Shown: positions 9,501 to 20,861, counted from the stretch's first letter. The stretch is 64,000 nt of DNA from Geotalea toluenoxydans JCM 15764 (GCF_001311985.1 NZ_BBCJ01000003.1:1-64000), one strand, 5' to 3'. Notes: a model not told the origin generated them from the letters alone. Made by a program: numbers and translations.

Positions 9501-12500
9501 TATTTTGATGTTGGTTCCGACGGTAACCGTTCCATACTGTGAGGCTGGCCAGTCGATCATGTCGGACCGGTAAGGATTGACACTGTTGACTGTCCAGCCG
9601 CTGTTCAAGGTCCATGCCTCGTTGGCCTTGGAGCCGGTTGCGTCGTCTCCCCCCATGACATAGAGTAGGCCATTCAGCGCCTCCACCATGGGGACGTTGC
9701 GGAGTGTCGGGACATTGGTGGCTATGCTCCAGGTGTTGGCGCCGATGTTGTATTCATAAATATAATTGATGTTGTCGTAGCCCCAGCTCTCCACCAGGTA
9801 GAGCCGGTCATTGTTGACGATGAGATTTCGCGCTTCGGCGGTTGAAGGGAGGGAGGCAAGGGCGGTGAAGCTCCCGGTTGCCGGATCGAAGGACCAGGTC
9901 TTGGTATTGCCCGTCCCCCCTCCGGCAATGATGATCCTGTCCCCGTATGCCGCCACCCCGGCAAGAAGGGTCGGCTCCGGCAGGGTTCCCGCCACCCTGC
10001 TGGAATTGCCGGCCAGGTCATATTCCTCGATGGTGGTTTCCGCATTGCTGCCGCCTACCACGTAGATCTTGTTGTTGAACAGCACGGCATTCATCCGGGC
10101 CCGCGAGTAGATGAGCGAACCCACCGGGGTGCTTGTTCCATTAATGGTGTCGTAGGCGATGACGCTGTTCAGGTAGTTGAACTGCTCATCCAAGCCGCCC
10201 ATGAGGTATATGGTCGTTCCCCATGCTACCGCTGCGCCGCCGAAAACGGGGGTGGTCAACGAAGGCCGTGTGCTCCAGCTATTTGCAGCAGGGTCGAAAC
10301 TGATGATCGATGCGGTGGCCGGCGTCCCCCCGAGAATAAAGATCTTGCCGTCTGCCACCGCGGAAAAGGCGCGTGACAGCCATAGGGGAGTGACGCTCTG
10401 ACCGACCAGCCGGAGCTTTGACCGGAAATCTGATAGGTCTGGGATTGGGTTGTTTCCCGATTTACCGCTCCATCGATGGCGAAATATTTGAGGGTGGCTG
10501 AACTGGAGATGGTGATCGGTCCGGAGTAGACGGTAGACCCGGTGGTCGGCTCGGAACCGTCGATGGTATAGTAGATGGTTGCCGGTTCATTGCTGGTCAG
10601 TGCTACCAGTTGGGTCGAGGAATAGCTCCCCCCGGCAGGATTGGCGGTGGTGACGGGGGGGGTACTGTCAAGGGTGAAGGTTGCAGTAATGCTCTTTGCC
10701 TCGCTCATGGTAAGGTTACAGGCGCCGGAACCGGTGCAGTCTCCACCCCAGCCGCCAAACACCGAGCCGATCGCCGGGGCTGCATTCAGACTTACGGTAG
10801 TTCCGGACACCATGGACTGGCTGGTGCCGGTGGTGAAATAGAGTGTGGGCGGACTTGTTGAAGTCGTGCCGCTGACCGTGCCTGAACCGCTCCCTGCCAG
10901 GCTAAACGTCAGTGGGTATTGGGGCAGAATTCCGGTACCAGTGAGGCTGACCGTTATGGGGGTGGGATTGTTCGATGTGATGCCGAGAACTGCTGTCTTG
11001 CTGCCACTGGCTGTCGGGGTAAAGGATATTTCCATGGTGCAACTTGCCCCAATGGCCAATGTTGCGCCGCAGGTCCCCCCTGCCCCCCTGGCGAACATGC
11101 CGGCATCGGCGCCGGTTATGACGGTAGAGGCTATCTGTAGTTCACGTGTCCCGGTGTTGGACAGGGTAATGGTATTTACCGCCGTTTCCCCCACGTAGAC
11201 ATTACCCATGATGACCCCGGCCGGGGTGACCGATGTGTTCGGGTCGAGACTGAGGGACAAGAAGGACGCGACGCTGGGGACACCGTTGACATAGACAATC
11301 GCCAGATAGGTGCCGTTCACCAGGTGGGAAATTGCCCCCCTGTTGATGGCAACTGAGGTTGCCGACCAGTTGGTGGCAGGATCTACGAGCACAAAGGCCT
11401 GCTGCCCCTCCTGGACCCGCTGCAGCTGCACCAGCGGATAATCGCTTGGCGAGCTGCCGGTGGAGCCGCCAGAGCCTTCAGAGTCGCCACGAAAGCCGGT
11501 GCCGGTAAGGAAGAGATTGCCGGAATTGTTGCTGATGCCGGAGATGACTGGACGGCGGCTATCGGTGAAACCCAGGCCCCGGTTAAAAATCTCGGCACTT
11601 GCAAGAACGCCGTTGCCCATGCCGACGAAACCGACCCCCCCGGTAATCAGCACCGAACCATTCGGCAGCAGTGTCGCCGAGTTGCCTGCACGGCCTGACG
11701 CCAGGGGACCAGCAGCCTTCCAGCTGTTGCTGGCCGGATCGAAAGACTCGGTACTGGCCAGGTATTCACCCACGCCGCTGCCGTACCCTCACGGCAAGAA
11801 TGGTGCCGTCAGGGAGCAGCGTCGCGGTGTGATCTATGCGCGTAACCGACAGGGAACCTGCGGCACTCCAGGTATCGGTGGCCGGGTCGTAGAGTTCGGA
11901 ACTTATCTGATCGTAGAAATACCCTCCCTGGTAATGGGTACCCCCGGCAACGAGGACCTTGCCGGTTGGCAAAAGCGTTGCGGAATGACGAGCACGTGAT
12001 GTTGCCAAGGTGCCGGCAGTGCTCCACTGATTGATGACCGGATCGTAGATCTCGACACTGGACAGAGAGGCATACTCGCTTGTGGGAACGTATTCCCAGT
12101 TCCCCGCTGCTATCATTACCTTGCCGGATGGAAGCAGCGTGGCGGTATGGTTGTAGCGGCCCATCGCCAGCGAACCTGCCGGGTTCCAGCTGTTGGTAGC
12201 CGGGTCATACAATTCTGCCGCCGTTGGCGGTTCATCGGCATCATTGCCTCCCCCGGCAACCAGCACCTTACCGTTGGCAAGAAGGGTCACCGTGGACAAC
12301 GAACGGGCAACCGCCATGCTGCCTGCTCCGCTCCAGCTGTTGGTGGCAGGATCATAGAGCTCGGCACTGGATAGATAACCGCTGTTTGGGTTGCTACGTC
12401 CTCCGACAACCAGAACCTTGCCGTTGGGAAGGAGAATTGCACGATGACCGGAGCGGGGACTTGCCATGGAAGCGGCAGCTGTCCAGCTGTTGTTCCCCGG

Positions 12501-13768
12501 ATTATACAGCTCGACTGTCGCAAATACGCTGCCAGACTGCTCTCCACCCGCCACCAGTACCTTGCCGTTTGTCATGGATGTTGCGGAATGGCCGAGTCGT
12601 CCTGTCGCCAACGAATTGGCGGGCGTCCAGCCGGCGACAGATGAATCGTATGATTCTGCGCTGGCGATTTCTCCGCTGGTCGACGTTCCTCCCACCGTGA
12701 TCACCTTGCCACTGGCAAGCAAAGTTGCCGTATGCTGATAGCGTGGCGTTACCAGGGAGCCGGCTGCACTCCAGCTGTTGCTGGCAGGGTCATAAAGCTC
12801 GGCATTGCTGATATGGAAATTGGTATAATTATGTCCTCCGGTCACCAGCAGTCTTCCGTTGGGAAGCAGGGTAGCGGTATGATAGGCTCTTCCGGTTGCC
12901 AATGTTCCGCCGGCACTCCAACTGTTGGTGCCCGGATCATAGATCTCGCTGCTGTTGAGGAACTGGTCGCCGAGACTGGCATAGCCACCCGCACCAGTAC
13001 CTTGCCGTTGGGGAGGAGCATCGCGGTGTGATCGGCGCGTGCAGTCGTCAGTGAACCAGCAGAACTCCAGCTGTTCGTAGCAGGGTCATAAAGCTCTGCA
13101 TTGTAAAACTGGGTGCTGTTATTGCCACCACCCGCCACCAGCACCTTGCCGCTGGGGAGCAGCGTTGCGGTGTGAACGCGGCGCGCAGTGGCGAGTGATC
13201 CGGCGGCACTCCAGCTATTGGTTACAGGATCGTAGATTTCGGCACTGGACAGATCTCCATTGCCATGACCGCCAACAACCAGAATTTTGCCATCGGCAAG
13301 CAGAGTGGCTGTATGCATCTGACGTATGGAAGACATGGAGGCCGCAGCGCTCCAGCTATTCGTGGCAGGGTCGTACAACTCGGCGGTGGAGTGGGTGTTT
13401 GTGTTATCATTTCCGCCGACGACGAGGACCTTTCCGTTCGGCAGGAGCGTGGCAGTGTGATTGCGACGTTCTATGGACATGGCGCCTGCCGGGCACCAGC
13501 TGCTGGAGGTGGGATCATACAGTTCAGCGCCGGCAACAGCATACGGCCAGGTAGATCTATATCCCCCGGCCACCAGGATCTTGCCATTGGGAAGCAGAGT
13601 TGCCGTGTGCTGATAACGTGAAGTTGCCAGTGAAGCCGCCGGACTCCAGATCCCTTCACCGCCAATAGCTCCGCCCGGCATTACTGCCAAAAGTGTCAAC
13701 AGAGCAAGCAGTGCCCCCCGCAACCAGATAAAGCGATGACTGGATTCCACTTTACTAGACCGTGGCAT
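6591..13768 (-). CDS. Giant exported Kelch/NHL/Ig-like surface protein (three frame breaks)
   Basis: One gene of about 2390 codons whose reading continues across breaks near 12990, 11787 and 10380; homology resumes in register after each. RBS GGGAGG precedes the ATG. Order: signal peptide; about 14 Kelch-type units of ~50 residues (core LLPNGKVLVAGG... AELYDPATNSWSAAGSL); an ASH domain; an InlB-like repeat with GGWGGDCTGSGAC; a chitobiase-type C-terminal module (EPATIYYTIDGSEPT); a second Kelch propeller; another chitobiase module; NHL repeats (AGNG..GDGGPA, NIYIADS); a third chitobiase module; several Ig-like/MBG repeats; and a C-terminal segment shared with the gene ending at 49320. No enzyme motif. 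Probably an outer-surface or secreted scaffold; the ligand is unknown. The long DNA repeats could also produce assembly errors. Confidence 0.8.
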
Positions 13769-14095
13769 ATGGTCCTCCCAACTGAAAATGATTTTATTTG
13801 CGAAGGCATGAATCCTAAAATTAGATGCCTATTGGATGGAAGCTTCCAGTGAAGCCGTGCAACGAGTCTGACTAGGACGGTATAATTATTGCTTTAGAAT
13901 TAAATAAAAATCACACAGAGCACAACTATCACCTAATCTGTTATTTGTCAATTTAAATGCTCTAATCTTACCCCTCATCCACTAATTCTGATTTTGATAA
14001 TTGTGGAAGGTGATTTCCATGCCCAGGGGGTTAGTACAATGGGAAAGCACCAGTGCAAAGCAGCAGTTATCCTTGGTGCTTGCATCTTCACTTTA

Positions 14096-14109
14096 TTGAC
14101 TTTTGTCAA
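14096..14109 (+). promoter_or_regulatory. FNR/HcpR-type operator in the hcp promoter
   Basis: TTGAC-TTTT-GTCAA, a perfect palindrome of the FNR/DNR/HcpR family type. A -10-like GATAAT lies at 14130-14135. If transcription starts near 14142, the operator centre is close to -40, the position used by class II activators of the CRP/FNR family. The start point is inferred. Confidence 0.65.
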
Positions 14110-14242
14110 AGCTTTGCTTGGCCGAAAAGGATAATGTTGCTCCATCGAAGGCTAATTAAAGAGAAAAAGAGTGAACCGATGAAAAGGAATTCTGCAGGTT
14201 TTCGGCTTGTGTAGAACAAAAACAACATTAAGGAGGAGAAAA

Positions 14243-15875
14243 ATGTCAGAAATGTTTTGTTACCAGTGTGAACAGGCCGCCAACGGCGGCTGCAGCAGGG
14301 TAGGCGTTTGTGGAAAGCAGCCGGATGTGGCTGCACTTCAGGACCAGCTCGTTTATGCCATGAAAGGGATCGCCTTCTGGGCCGACAAGGCTCGCCAGAA
14401 GGGGATCAAAGATCAGGAGATCGACCGCTTCATGCTGGACGGCCTGTTTACCACCGTCACCAACGTGGACTTCAGCGCCGAAGAGATTGCCAAGCTGGTC
14501 CGCACCGCTGCCAAAATGCGCGACAAGGCGCAAAATATCTTTGAAAAGGCCAACGGCGGTGCATATGGCGGCGCTGTTCCGGCTGCAGCCCAGGCGTTCA
14601 ATCCCGGCACGACTGCCGAACTTGTCACTCTTGGGACGCAGCACGGAGTCAAGGATGAGAGCATCGATCCCGATGTGAAATCGGTTCAGGACATCATCAT
14701 CTACGGCATGAAAGGCTATGCCGCCTATGCCCACCACGCCCTGGTCATCGGTCTGGAAAACGACGAGATTTACGCCTATACCCACAAGGCCCTTGCCGCC
14801 ACCCTGGACAAGAGCCTCGGCCTCATGGATTTCGTCGGGCTGGCCATGGAATGCGGACGAATCAACCTTGTAACCATGGAGCTGCTCAACAAGGCCAACA
14901 CCGACAGCTTCGGTCATCCGGTTCCGACCCCGGTGCAGCTTGGGACCAAAGCAGGCAAGGCAATACTCGTCTCCGGCCATGACCTGCGCATGCTTGAGGA
15001 GCTTTTGAAGCAGACCGTGGGGACAGGCGTCAACGTCTATACCCACGGCGAAATGCTCCCCGCCCACGGCTACCCAGGGCTGAAAAAGTACGCTCATCTG
15101 GCGGGCAATTTCGGCGGTGCATGGCAGGATCAGGCCAAGGAGTTTGTCAACTTCCCCGGCGCCATCATCTTCAATACCAACTGCATCCAGCGTCCCGCAG
15201 ACAGCTATAAGGATCGGCTCTTCACCTGGGGACTGGTACAATGGCCCGATGTGAAACATCTGGATGGCTATGATTTTTCTGCGGTAATCAGGAAGGCCCA
15301 GGAACTGCCGGGCTTTGAAGAGAACCCAGGCAAGGAGATCCTCACCGGCTTCGGACACAATGCAGTATTGGGCGTGGCAGACAAGGTCATCGATGCGGTC
15401 AAGGCCGGCCAGATCCGCCACTTCTTCCTCATTGGCGGCTGCGACGGCGCCAAATCCGGACGTAACTACTATACCGAATTTGCCGAAAAGGTGCCCAAGG
15501 ACTGCGTCATCCTCACTTTGGCCTGCGGCAAGTACCGCTTCAACAAGCTTGATTTCGGCGACATCGGCGGTATTCCACGCCTTCTCGACATCGGCCAGTG
15601 CAACGACGCTACTCGGCGATCCAGATTGCCGTGGCTTTAGCCGGTGCCTTCAATTGCGGGGTGAACGACCTGCCACTGTCCATGATCCTCTCCTGGTACG
15701 AGCAGAAAGCGGTAGCCATTCTCCTCACCCTGCTCCACCTGGGCATCAGGAACATCAAGCTGGGACCAAGCTTCCGGCCTTCATCACGCCGAACGTGCTC
15801 AACTTCCTGGTTGAGAACTTCAACATCGCCCCTATCGGTACAGCCGAAGGGGACCTGAAGCAGATTCTCGGCTAA
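14243..15875 (+). CDS. hcp: Hybrid cluster protein / hydroxylamine reductase (frame broken twice)
   Basis: Reduces hydroxylamine in vitro; known in the family as a nitrosative-stress enzyme, more recently as an NO reductase, using a [4Fe-4S] and a hybrid Fe-S-O cluster. About 544 residues when two missing bases are restored, the family length. The N-terminal cluster motif is [19 protein letters not shown]. Hybrid-cluster ligands appear in NTNCIQRP (~310), GGCDGAK (~400) and LACGKYRFN (~430). The frame breaks near 15609 (after GQCNDA) and 15772 (after LGPS); the tail ends in [10 protein letters not shown] used the ATG at 14243 because AAGGAGGAG sits 6 nt before it. Preceded by an FNR-type operator and followed by a terminator, so monocistronic. 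Confidence 0.93.
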
Positions 15876-15894
15876 AGAATTCGGCCGGGCAATA

Positions 15895-15927
15895 AAAAAG
15901 GGGCAGCCGACGCTGCCCCTTTTTATT
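15895..15927. terminator. Bidirectional terminator between hcp and the tautomerase gene
   Basis: AAAAAGGGGCAGC - CGAC - GCTGCCCCTTTTT: a 12- to 13-bp stem with A and T tracts on either side, serving two convergent genes. Confidence 0.88.
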
Positions 15928-15949
15928 GCCATTTTAATACAACAGCCAT

Positions 15950-16138
15950 TTAAGCCCGGTCCGTCAGAAGCTTGCCCCCCACGGCGATATCTTCATGCTC
16001 AAGCTCATTGATTATCACATAGGTAACGTGGGCTGGAGCCTGAGTCACCGAACCGACAGCTTCGGTGATTTTTTCGGCCAATAGAGCCTTCTGCTCCTTG
16101 GACAATTTTGAGGCTATATCTATTCTGATAAACGGCAT
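15950..16138 (-). CDS. 4-oxalocrotonate tautomerase family protein
   Basis: 62 residues, the size of the short-chain tautomerase family. The catalytic amino-terminal proline follows Met (MPFIRIDIASKLSKEQK). An Arg at position 5 also fits. It normally assembles as a hexamer and isomerises enol/keto or related substrates; the substrate here cannot be told. RBS AAGGAG precedes the ATG. It lies 48 nt after the flavoredoxin-like gene on the same strand, so the two probably share a transcript. Confidence 0.85.
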   Translation of the reverse strand: MPFIRIDIASKLSKEQKALLAEKITEAVGSVTQAPAHVTYVIINELEHEDIAVGGKLLTDRA

Positions 16139-16186
16139 GGTGTTTTCTCCTTTTAGTTTAATTTAACGGTGATTCCCGTCCCCGCC

Positions 16187-16756
16187 TTATTCCACCAGCT
16201 CCTTGCCAATGGAAAATGCCTGGCCGAGCAACGATCCGATGCCGTAGTAGCCCCGATGACCCGTATCGTAGACCAGGGGTTTCAGCTTTAATATGTCCGG
16301 CAAACCATCCGCACCCAGCACATCGGCATCGGCCTTTACATCCATGATTTCTCCCACGAACTGGGTATGCAAGCCGATCTCAAGGGTATGCAGCAGGCGG
16401 CACTCCAGAACAAAGGGAAACTCTGCCGCATAGGGGGCGTCAACCAGGTCGCTTTTCACAGCGGTCAGGCCGGCGACCGCAAATTTGTCCACATCCCGCC
16501 CAGAGGCAACGCCATATAATCCGCTTGTTTCACCTGCTTTTCCGACACTATGCCGACAGTAAAGCTTTCGTTCCACGATGGCGGCATAGGTATGCGTCGC
16601 CTTGCGCAGGGAAACAGCAATGCAGGGAGGCTGGGAACAGCAGATCCCTCCCCAGGCTGCATTCATGATATTGGGCTTGCCTTCGTGGTCATAGGTTCCG
16701 ACCATCAGTACCGGCGTAGGAAATAGCAGGGTCTTGGCCCCCAAAGATTGCTTCAT
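16187..16756 (-). CDS. Flavoredoxin-like flavin reductase family protein (double compensating frame break)
   Basis: About 190 residues, FMN-binding split-barrel family (flavin reductase/flavoredoxin). Visible: LLFPTPVLMVGTYD, NIMNAAWGGICCSQPPCIAVSLR, SGRDVDKFAVAGLT, FVGEIMDVKAD. Between about 16505 and 16565 the continuous frame gives nonsense (KLYCRHSVGKAGETSGLYG), while the neighbouring frame reads FTVGIVSEKQVKQADYM, exactly the conserved family segment. Two or more indels totalling three bases therefore hide inside an apparently intact frame. Likely a cytoplasmic electron-transfer flavoprotein; the partner is unknown. RBS AGGAGG-like (CAGGAGGT) before the ATG. Confidence 0.85.
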   Translation of the reverse strand: MKQSLGAKTLLFPTPVLMVGTYDHEGKPNIMNAAWGGICCSQPPCIAVSLRKATHTYAAIVERKLYCRHSVGKAGETSGLYGVASGRDVDKFAVAGLTAVKSDLVDAPYAAEFPFVLECRLLHTLEIGLHTQFVGEIMDVKADADVLGADGLPDILKLKPLVYDTGHRGYYGIGSLLGQAFSIGKELVE

Positions 16757-17061
16757 GATTTACCTCCTGTAAATTTCAACTGTGTGGGTTGGCTATTTGG
16801 CTTTACTGCATGGATTCCGTGAAATAATGGCAGGCACTTACGGGCAGGCTGGAACCGGGCAGCTATGCATTGATGCCCTTTTGCAAATTATTCCATTGAA
16901 GTTATCCGTCTCTTCATGGTGGAAAAACATTAGACCGGCTGTTCTTTCATGTCAAGCAGTATTAGCCTCGTTGCCCTCCCCCCCACCTGTTCCCCAGCCT
17001 CAGCAAATTTTCAATTTTTTATAGCCAGATACACCAAATTCATGTTAGTTAATTTATTCAC

Positions 17062-17067
17062 TATAAT
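17062..17067 (+). promoter_or_regulatory. Candidate -10 box upstream of the sensor kinase
   Basis: TATAAT in an AT-rich stretch 74 nt before the chosen start codon. The -35 region (TTCATG, 17-bp spacing) is weak. The rest of 16757-17140 holds no gene or repeat that I can support. Confidence 0.3.
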
Positions 17068-17140
17068 TATACCCAGCCGGGCACCGCGCTCTCACATCCA
17101 CCCGGTTGTTACTTTCATCTTTGCGTCTGGAGAAAATTTT

Positions 17141-19321
17141 ATGGCCGATACCAGGGTGCAAATTGAGCATAAGCGGGTGGAAGAAGAACTGCATGAAAAA
17201 ACAGTCATCCTGCACAGCATCTATGGCAATTCCCCCTTCCTGATAGGAGTAATAGAAGTCGCGAAGCAGGTGGTCCTTGCCATAGATGTCAACAACGCAG
17301 CGGTCCGATGCTTTGCGCTCGAATGCTGTAATCAGCGTGAGCCACTCCTTGGCATGGCAACTGATGCCAATGCCTTCTGGTCTGCCCAGTGCAACCATTG
17401 TCTAAAGGAGGGTTTGCCAGTCAGTTTTGAGTACGAGCATGCAGTGGCGGGAAGCAAGCGCCTGCTTTCGGTCGTCATCGCCTCGATTGGTTCGGCCGAT
17501 CGTGACCACCCAAGGTTCACCTTTATCGCTGAAGACATCGCCAAACGTAATCGGTGGAAAGATGAGATCCTCCGCTCCCAGGCCAGACTTTCAGACATTC
17601 TGGCAAATATCAGCGACGGCTTTCTGTCCGTCAATTATCAATGGCAGATCACCTATGCCAACCAGCGCGCCGCACTAAACAGCCCTTATGAACAGGATGA
17701 GCTTCTGGGTCGCAATCTATGGGAGGTTTTTCCCGAACTGATCAACACCAGGCTGGAAACGGATTATCGCAAGGCCATGACCCAGCGCGTATTCAGGCAT
17801 ACCGAGGTATCATGGGGCCCACCGACCACCTGGTTCGACGTGAGAGTTTTCCCGAATCCGGAAGGCATTTCCATCTACTGGGCCGACATTTCCGAGCGCA
17901 AGATGGCAGAGGAAAACCTGCTCAGGATCAATGAACAGCTGGAATGTCGCATAGCTGAGCGTACCGGAGAGCTTGCCCGGATGGTGAGTTCCCTGCTGGA
18001 AGCAGTTGATGAACGGAAAAAGACCGAGCAGCAGCTGTTGCATTTGAACCGCCTTTATGCAGTAATGAGCGAAACTACCCAGACCATTGTCCACACCACC
18101 CATCGTGACTCGCTGTTTCAGGAGATTTGCCGGGTCGCAATTGAACATGGCGGTTTCAAGCTTGCCTGGATCGGGCTTCTGGATGAAAACGGCATCATTG
18201 GACCACAGGCATGGAGCGGATTTGACCAAGGTTTCCTGGACCTGATTCCTGTTTTTTCACAGGAACAACCGATTGAAATGCCTGCGACCTGTTCGGCCAT
18301 AAAAAATGAGGTATTATGGATTTGTGACGATATTGCCAAAGAAGCTTTGCAGCCATGGTGCAATGAATCGGCAAAAAGGGGATTTGGTTCTGCAGCCGCC
18401 ATTCCTCTTAAACTGAATGGCAAGGTCATCGGCGCTTTCACCCTCTATGCGGAGGAGCCGGGCTATTTCAACAGACAGCTGATCCACTTGCTGCAACAGA
18501 TGGCAGTCAATATTTCCTTTGCCCTGGAAAATGTGGATCTGGCCTGCCGCCGCCTGGAGACAGAACGCAAACTTGCCCAGGAAAGCGATGAACGGCTGAA
18601 AACCATGGAAAAGCTTCACCAGAGGGAACGTATGCTCATGGAACAGAACCGGCATGCTGCCATGGGCGAAATGATCGGCAATATTGCCCATCAATGGCGC
18701 CAACCTCTCAACTCGCTGGCGCTCCTGCTCCAAAGGCTGCCGTTATTTCACAAGGCGGGCAAACTGGATGCCATATTCCTGGAAGATAATGTAAATACGG
18801 GTATGAGCATTGTCAATCATATGTCCCAGACCATCGACGACTTCAGAAATTTCTTCAAACCGGAAAAGTGCAGAACCACATTCAAACTGGCCGAAGTAGT
18901 GGCAAAAACCCAGTCGCTGGTTGAAGCCAGTTTCAACGACCTGGGAATAACCGTGGACATAAGAGCAGAGAATGATCCACTGGTAAGCGGATATCCTAAC
19001 GAATACTCCCAGATCCTCCTCAACATACTGATCAATGCCAGGGATGCTTTTCTCCAACGCAACGATATCGCACAGCCTCGCATAATCATCAGGCTTGGCA
19101 TGAACGGCAGCAGAACGGTCGTGACAGTTACCGATAACGCAGGAGGAATACCGGACGACTTCCTGCCGAAAATATTCGATCCTTATTTCACCACTAAAGG
19201 CCCGGACAAGGGTACGGGCATCGGACTCCATATGGCTAAAACAATTATCGAAAACAATATGAAAGGAATGCTGACAGCCCGCAACACCGGTGAAGGCGCA
19301 GAATTCAGAATTGAGGTATGA
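17141..19321 (+). CDS. PAS-PAS-GAF sensor histidine kinase
   Basis: About 726 residues, no membrane segment, so cytoplasmic. A first PAS-like domain spans ~25-130. A clear PAS domain at ~145-255 ends in YWADISERK. A coiled coil, then a GAF domain at ~310-455 (GFKLAWIGLLDENG). The HisKA H-box is IAHQWRQPLNS near 516 (the HQWRQPLN subclass). HATPase_c has an N-box ILINARDAF near 630, G1 TDNAGGIPDD and G2 GTGIGLHMAK. I chose the ATG at 17141: GGAG precedes it, and the 64 upstream residues look non-coding. The stop overlaps the next start (ATGA), so it is translationally coupled to the response-regulator/kinase gene. Confidence 0.87.
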   Translation: MADTRVQIEHKRVEEELHEKTVILHSIYGNSPFLIGVIEVAKQVVLAIDVNNAAVRCFALECCNQREPLLGMATDANAFWSAQCNHCLKEGLPVSFEYEHAVAGSKRLLSVVIASIGSADRDHPRFTFIAEDIAKRNRWKDEILRSQARLSDILANISDGFLSVNYQWQITYANQRAALNSPYEQDELLGRNLWEVFPELINTRLETDYRKAMTQRVFRHTEVSWGPPTTWFDVRVFPNPEGISIYWADISERKMAEENLLRINEQLECRIAERTGELARMVSSLLEAVDERKKTEQQLLHLNRLYAVMSETTQTIVHTTHRDSLFQEICRVAIEHGGFKLAWIGLLDENGIIGPQAWSGFDQGFLDLIPVFSQEQPIEMPATCSAIKNEVLWICDDIAKEALQPWCNESAKRGFGSAAAIPLKLNGKVIGAFTLYAEEPGYFNRQLIHLLQQMAVNISFALENVDLACRRLETERKLAQESDERLKTMEKLHQRERMLMEQNRHAAMGEMIGNIAHQWRQPLNSLALLLQRLPLFHKAGKLDAIFLEDNVNTGMSIVNHMSQTIDDFRNFFKPEKCRTTFKLAEVVAKTQSLVEASFNDLGITVDIRAENDPLVSGYPNEYSQILLNILINARDAFLQRNDIAQPRIIIRLGMNGSRTVVTVTDNAGGIPDDFLPKIFDPYFTTKGPDKGTGIGLHMAKTIIENNMKGMLTARNTGEGAEFRIEV

Positions 19322-20860
19322 AGATGGGGCAATCGGCCAATTACGGCAAGGGAATAAAAATTCTTTATGTTGAGGATGACCCGCTCTCAAGAGACCTGTT
19401 GTCGACAATGCTCGCCATCAGGTTCCCCGAAAGCGAGCTTTTGACAGCGGAAAATGGTGAGGAAGGCTTTAAATTGTGCACGGAACAAAATCCGAATTTG
19501 GTTCTCACCGACATCCACATGCCCCGGTTGGACGGCATCGGTATGGCGGAGAAGATCAAGGTGCTGCATCCCGGCGCCGTCATCATAATAATATCTGCTC
19601 ACAGCGATACCCGCCATCTCATCAGGGCGATCGAGCTGGGAATAAACCGGTACATCCTGAAACCGGTCGATAAAATGAAGCTTTTTGCCACCATGGAAAA
19701 TGCCATTGCGGGAATTACCATGGAAAGAGAGCTCAAAGAACATCAGAAGCAGCTCCGGGAGAGCAGAGAACTTCTTAACTCCATAATAGAAAGCAACTGC
19801 GATGGGGTTTACATAAAGGATCTCGAAGGGCGTTACCTGATGGTTAACACAGCAGCCGCACTATTGACAGGCAAATACGCAGAGGAGATCATCGGCCTCG
19901 ATGATTTTGCTATTTTCCCTCCTGAGACGGCTGAGATTTCTCGCAGAAACGATCTTCTGGCCATTAAGAGCGGCAATCCCATAAATTTCGTGGAAACTCT
20001 CATCGACAGGAATGGAGAAACTGCCTTTTTCCTCACCACCAAAGGTCCGTTGCACGATGATCAGGGAAATATAATTTCAACCTTCGGCGTCTCCCGCAAT
20101 GTGACTGATCAGAAAAGGTACGAAAAGCAAATTGAAAAGCACAATGCGGAACTGGAACAACGGGTAAAAGAAAGAACATGGAACCTTGAACAGTCCAACA
20201 GGGAAATGGAGGCTTTCTGCCATGCCATTTCCATGAATTGAGAGCTCCAATCGCCCGACTGGAAGGATTCCATCAAGCTGTTTCCGAATGCATCGAGATC
20301 CGGGATTACCTGGACATTCCGTATTACATGGAGAGCTTGGGTATTCCACCCAGCAATTGAAGACTGCAGTCGATGCCTTATTGATGATGTACAGACTGAC
20401 CAAAACTGAGATCTCCCTGGAAGCAGTGAATCTGGCCTATCTCTCCCAACAGGTGATGATCGACCTGATGGAGGAGTACGGCAGCCGCACCATACACTTC
20501 GACAACAGGCCGGAAACCATCGTCCAGGGTGATAGGAAGCTGCTCACCCTCTGCATGCATAACCTTCTCGGCAATGCGCTTAAATATTCGTCGAAAAAAC
20601 CGGAGTCGGTGATCAGTGTCGGACAGGAAAAAAGAGGGGGGGAGAATATTTACTTTGTCAGAGACAATGGGGCCGGGTTCGACATGGCCTATGCAAGCAA
20701 CCTGTTCAAACCTTTTTCCCGTCTGCATCATCACCGAATTCGAGGGAACCGGAATCGGCCTTGCCACCGTTCAGAGAATCATTGAAAAACACCAGGGAAA
20801 GATCTGGCAGAGTCCCGGCTCAATGAAGGCACCACCATTTTCTTTACCCTGGGCGTCTGA
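19318..20860 (+). CDS. Receiver-PAS-histidine kinase hybrid (about four frame breaks)
   Basis: About 514 residues when four frame breaks (near 20232, 20340, 20735 and 20805) are bridged. An N-terminal receiver carries the phospho-Asp in LVLTDIHMPRLDG (~61) and the Lys in YILKPVDK. A PAS domain (~155-260, ending in FGVSRNVTDQK) and a coiled coil follow. After the first break comes a kinase core: AFCHAIS then HELRAPIARLEGF, an N-box HNLLGNALKY, G1 VRDNGAGFDMAY and G2 GTGIGLATVQRI. The tail reads EGTTIFFTLGV. It overlaps the upstream kinase by 4 nt, suggesting that kinase phosphorylates this receiver. The breaks are probably sequence errors, as in its neighbours. Confidence 0.78.
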
Positions 20861-20861
20861 A

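Noticed and set aside
12000-13700. The regular ~150-bp periodicity as a CRISPR array or minisatellite
   Set aside because: The repeats encode Kelch units in frame with diverged sequence; there are no short identical repeats with unique spacers.
6591-13768. Programmed frameshifting producing several proteins from the giant Kelch gene
   Set aside because: The breaks have no shared slippery site and the same kind of break occurs in dozens of housekeeping genes, so sequence error is the simpler reading.
14246-15421. A 391-codon open frame on the minus strand opposite hcp
   Set aside because: It lies wholly antisense to a clear Hcp, has no family-like sequence, and is the usual by-product of high third-position GC on the opposite strand.
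15597-15875. A separate short gene after hcp
   Set aside because: Its translation is the conserved Hcp C-terminus in two other frames, so it belongs to hcp.
16949-17140. An N-terminal extension of the PAS-PAS-GAF kinase
   Set aside because: The 64 extra residues are compositionally odd and contain the likely promoter; GGAG before the ATG at 17141 supports the shorter form.
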